From Mycobacterium vicinigordonae (GTDB lineage Bacteria > Actinomycetota > Actinomycetes > Mycobacteriales > Mycobacteriaceae), in assembly GCF_013466425.1 (NCBI RefSeq), contig NZ_CP059165.1:3658001-3722000 (forward strand): a stretch of 64,000 bases of DNA, written 5' to 3'. Position 1 is the first letter of the stretch, and each line of letters starts with the position of its first letter. The notes below the pieces were generated by a model. The model was not told the DNA's origin. It saw only the letters and a list, made by a program, of their open reading frames with translations, and did not search any database. The translations under genes and the position numbers were made by a program. Shown piece by piece: positions 62,401 to 64,000 of this stretch.

Positions 62401-64000
62401 ACCTTCGGCAGGTGCGGATGCCGGAACCGCCGCTGCTGCTGGCAGATCGCCTGCTCGGCATAGACGCAGAGCCGGCAACGATCGGCACCGGAACGCTGTG
62501 GACCGAAACCGATGTCACTGCCGACGCATGGTGGCTCCATCAGGCTCGGATGCCGGCCGGCATCATGATCGAGGCCGGGCAAGCCGACCTCATGCTCATC
62601 TCATGGATGGGCGCGGACTTCGCCAACAAGAGCGAGCGCGTGTATCGGCTGCTGGGCTGCGAGGTGACCTATCTGGGTGGCCTGCCGGAGGTCGGCGACA
62701 CCCTGCGGTTCGATATCCACGTGGACGGCCACGCCCGCCAAGGCGACATCCGGCTGTTCTTCTTTCACTACGACTGCACCATCGACGGTGTCGAGCGGAT
62801 GTCGGTACGTAACGGGCAGGCCGGGTTCTTCTCCGACAAGGAGTTGGCAGCCTCAGGCGGGATCCTCTGGCGGCCGGAACATGAGACCGTCAGCGGCCCA
62901 ATGGAAGCAACGCCGTCCCGGACTTCGCGCACCTCATTGAGTCGCGCCGATCTTGAGGCGTTGGCGGCAGGCCAGGTCTGGCAGACGTTAGGTAGCGGCT
63001 TCGAACGCGGAGCCAGCCACACCCGCACGCCGCGCATCTCAGGCGGCGACATGCTGTTCGTCGACGAGGTGACCCAACTGGACTTCTCCGGCGGCCCGTG
63101 GGGCCGTGGTTATCTACGGGCCACAGCGCAGGTAACGCCTGAAAGCTGGTTCTTCAAAGGCCATTTCAAGAACGACCCATGCATGCCCGGAACCCTCATG
63201 TACGAAGCGACTATGCAGACCATGGCGCTATACATGACGGCCCTGGGCATGACCTTGGAATGTGACGGCTGGCGCTTCGAACCAGTGCCCTTCGAGACCT
63301 ATAAATTGCGCTGTCGCGGACAAGTCACCCCGCAATCGCGCGAGCTCGTCTACGAGGTGTTCGTGCGGGAAGTCCTCGCCGGACCCGAGCCCACGCTGTT
63401 CGCGGATCTGCTCTGCACGGTCGACGGCCTGCCGGCTTTCCACTGCGTCCGTATGGGACTCAAACTCTCACCGGGCTGGCCGATGGATCAGGGCACCAAG
63501 GAGCTCGCAGGATACGTCGAACCCAAGCCGGTCGCCGAAGTCGATGGCTTCAGGTTCGACTACAAGTCGATGCTCGCGAGCGCCATCGCGAAGCCCTCCA
63601 TGGCGTTCGGTCCGCTCTACGAGAAATTTGATTCGCACCGAAGGGTGGCGCGGCTGCCGGCTCCGCCCTACCACTTCATGTCCCGGGTGACCGACGTTGT
63701 CGGAGAGATCGGCGTGAAGAAGTCCGGTGCACAAGCCTTGGTGGAGTACGACATTCCTCGTGAAGCTTGGTATTTCGCTGCCAACGGGACACCCACGATG
63801 CCCAACGCAGTCCTGATGGAGGTCGCCCTTCAACCCTGCGGGTGGCTGGCCACCTATGTCGGCTGTGCACTGGACCACGATGTGGATCTCTGTTTCCGCA
63901 ACCTCGACGGGACAGGGACTCAGCACCGTGAGATCACGCCCTCGACCGGGACATTGCGAACCAAGGTCTCGCTGACGAATGTGGCCCAGGCGGGCGGAAC
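59439..64000 (+). CDS. PfaC-like protein (KS-CLF-DH-DH), partial
   Basis: This is the first 1520 codons of a PfaC homologue, open to the right edge. An N-terminal KS has Cys183 in LDAACASSLYAIK, VECHATGTSRGD and KSNLGHSITASG. A second KS-like domain (DDIAIVGLALRVGG on) has SREELSGSTALELA in place of the Cys nucleophile, so it is a chain-length factor. After a disordered linker come hotdog domains: QVRMPEPPLLLADRLLG and MPAGIMIEAGQADLMLISWM, then a FabA-like active site FFKGHFKNDPCMPGTLMYEA (His1242), and the start of a further one (AANGTPTMPNAVLMEVALQP). ATG 59439 lies 23 bp after the pfaA stop. FabA-like domains set or isomerise cis double bonds in Pfa systems. Confidence 0.92.
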   Translation, partial: MKFEPIAIVGEGCVLPGGLNPDELWATVHEGRDVLGSPPPGHWGVSTARIIRADPNAPFLDHAWSDRGGHVRGFDEIFDPGRFLLDADHFQGLDPLYLWAVEAARQALERAGWSPGEVPGAAGVVLGNLSYPTKSMTDLAEMVWRGCDDGIDWRNRFMSGLPAHLISNALGLTAGASALDAACASSLYAIKLACDRLHDRAADVMMAGGVNGASDLLLHVGFSALQALSRTGRSRPFHRSADGLVPAEGAAFLVLRRLDDAIADDNAILGVIRAVGLSNDGRGHGLLVPSQDGQQRAMTRAYEMADIAPQNISLVECHATGTSRGDLIELMSMARIFAGTADIPIGSLKSNLGHSITASGAAAAIKVLAAMRAGVRPPTLHVEDPLPFIADSPFRLLTESEPWECSGPRRAAINNFGFGGNNAHLILEEWTEPADAHYAPRFPVDDCPADDDIAIVGLALRVGGHETASVADHLRTCQPIPSDDGSGIRRARMTEIRLDITETRFPPVDLAQTQPQQLALLGAALDIGDLINRLPSDTTGVIVGMGCDAEVTRFGVRWRLADDIDDAEKLASARDGVVRGLTAAGVVGAMPNIVANRLNSQFDLRGASFTVSREELSGSTALELAARALRRGEIDAAVVGAVDLSCEPVHEAAAHALLGPEQQTPGDAAVVLVLKRSEDARRDGDTILAALPPEQNPVGEYLHIGSAPGAFNLSPLLGHPHAASGLLHVAAGALYGVLGVRPDGRPWAAETRAVVVALNALGGQEQRSVLVPAAAEHRGPDALGGPLPVAAQPEAGKSTRRQFPAHLPDVLLPKHIAAARASFSDDPAPKAVPGDAAAHLGIRLEPPMASRLPVPPVLPKVTEALARISLGTALTAQTPPEPLSIAYPVEPQTASDAATRGGAQNDSASSTFTLQAGTQPSAVAGRYVPPHGACRAIQPSRPVDKDLPEPTIKRTPVGLTLDKAGLLVHASGNISDIYGPAFTVQDHYLRQVRMPEPPLLLADRLLGIDAEPATIGTGTLWTETDVTADAWWLHQARMPAGIMIEAGQADLMLISWMGADFANKSERVYRLLGCEVTYLGGLPEVGDTLRFDIHVDGHARQGDIRLFFFHYDCTIDGVERMSVRNGQAGFFSDKELAASGGILWRPEHETVSGPMEATPSRTSRTSLSRADLEALAAGQVWQTLGSGFERGASHTRTPRISGGDMLFVDEVTQLDFSGGPWGRGYLRATAQVTPESWFFKGHFKNDPCMPGTLMYEATMQTMALYMTALGMTLECDGWRFEPVPFETYKLRCRGQVTPQSRELVYEVFVREVLAGPEPTLFADLLCTVDGLPAFHCVRMGLKLSPGWPMDQGTKELAGYVEPKPVAEVDGFRFDYKSMLASAIAKPSMAFGPLYEKFDSHRRVARLPAPPYHFMSRVTDVVGEIGVKKSGAQALVEYDIPREAWYFAANGTPTMPNAVLMEVALQPCGWLATYVGCALDHDVDLCFRNLDGTGTQHREITPSTGTLRTKVSLTNVAQAGG

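Overview
The window is chromosomal DNA from a slow-growing-type Mycobacterium that is not M. tuberculosis. The evidence is the high G+C content, the Pup-proteasome locus, mycothiol and polyprenyl-phosphate genes, PE/PPE proteins, F420-dependent oxidoreductases, and gene order that follows M. tuberculosis Rv2097c to Rv2141c with specific losses and replacements. No species name can be given from the sequence alone.

1-28567, conserved backbone. The Pup-proteasome set comes first: pafA (cut by the left edge), prcA, prcB, pup, dop and the ATPase mpa. It is followed by lppK, a DUF503 gene, trmI, a RecB-like nuclease, a thioesterase, hisG/hisE, metH, a PAC2 protein, an FAD monooxygenase, an SDR, mshC, cysQ, a three-gene actinobacterial set next to mshC, uppP, lppL and pyrD. 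Pup ligase, depupylase, Pup, core particle and ATPase together make the complete protein-degradation system. Two things stand out here. MetH is of the E. coli type rather than the type I recall at this locus in M. tuberculosis. Its 5' leader also folds like an S-adenosylhomocysteine (SAH) riboswitch.

28568-39130, PPE block. A 2987-residue PPE-MPTR protein contains a perfect 982-bp internal duplication. It is followed convergently by a short PE-like ORF translationally coupled to an orphan NarL/LuxR response regulator. The same palindrome (TCTCCCCC-TAYC-GGGGGAGA, in the same orientation relative to the gene) lies upstream of both transcription units, suggesting that the regulator controls them.

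39428-41530. The backbone resumes with a PEBP-family protein and an M20 peptidase, and ends at a tRNA-Leu(GAG).

41808-64000, accessory region. The left part holds a methyltransferase, an SMP-30 protein, two LLM F420 enzymes, an SDR, a TetR with an obvious operator, a berberine-bridge-type oxidase and a flavin monooxygenase. Two decayed copies of a divergent tetR/methyltransferase unit lie in inverted orientation around part of it. The right part is a PUFA-synthase-like (Pfa) secondary-lipid operon: a PfaD enoyl reductase, a PfaA-like megasynthase (KS-AT-ACP-ACP-KR-DH) and a PfaC-like protein (KS-CLF-DH-DH, cut by the right edge). A 25-bp tandem repeat with an inverted core copy sits just upstream and may be its operator. 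This operon and its flanking redox genes are the most likely novel system in the window.
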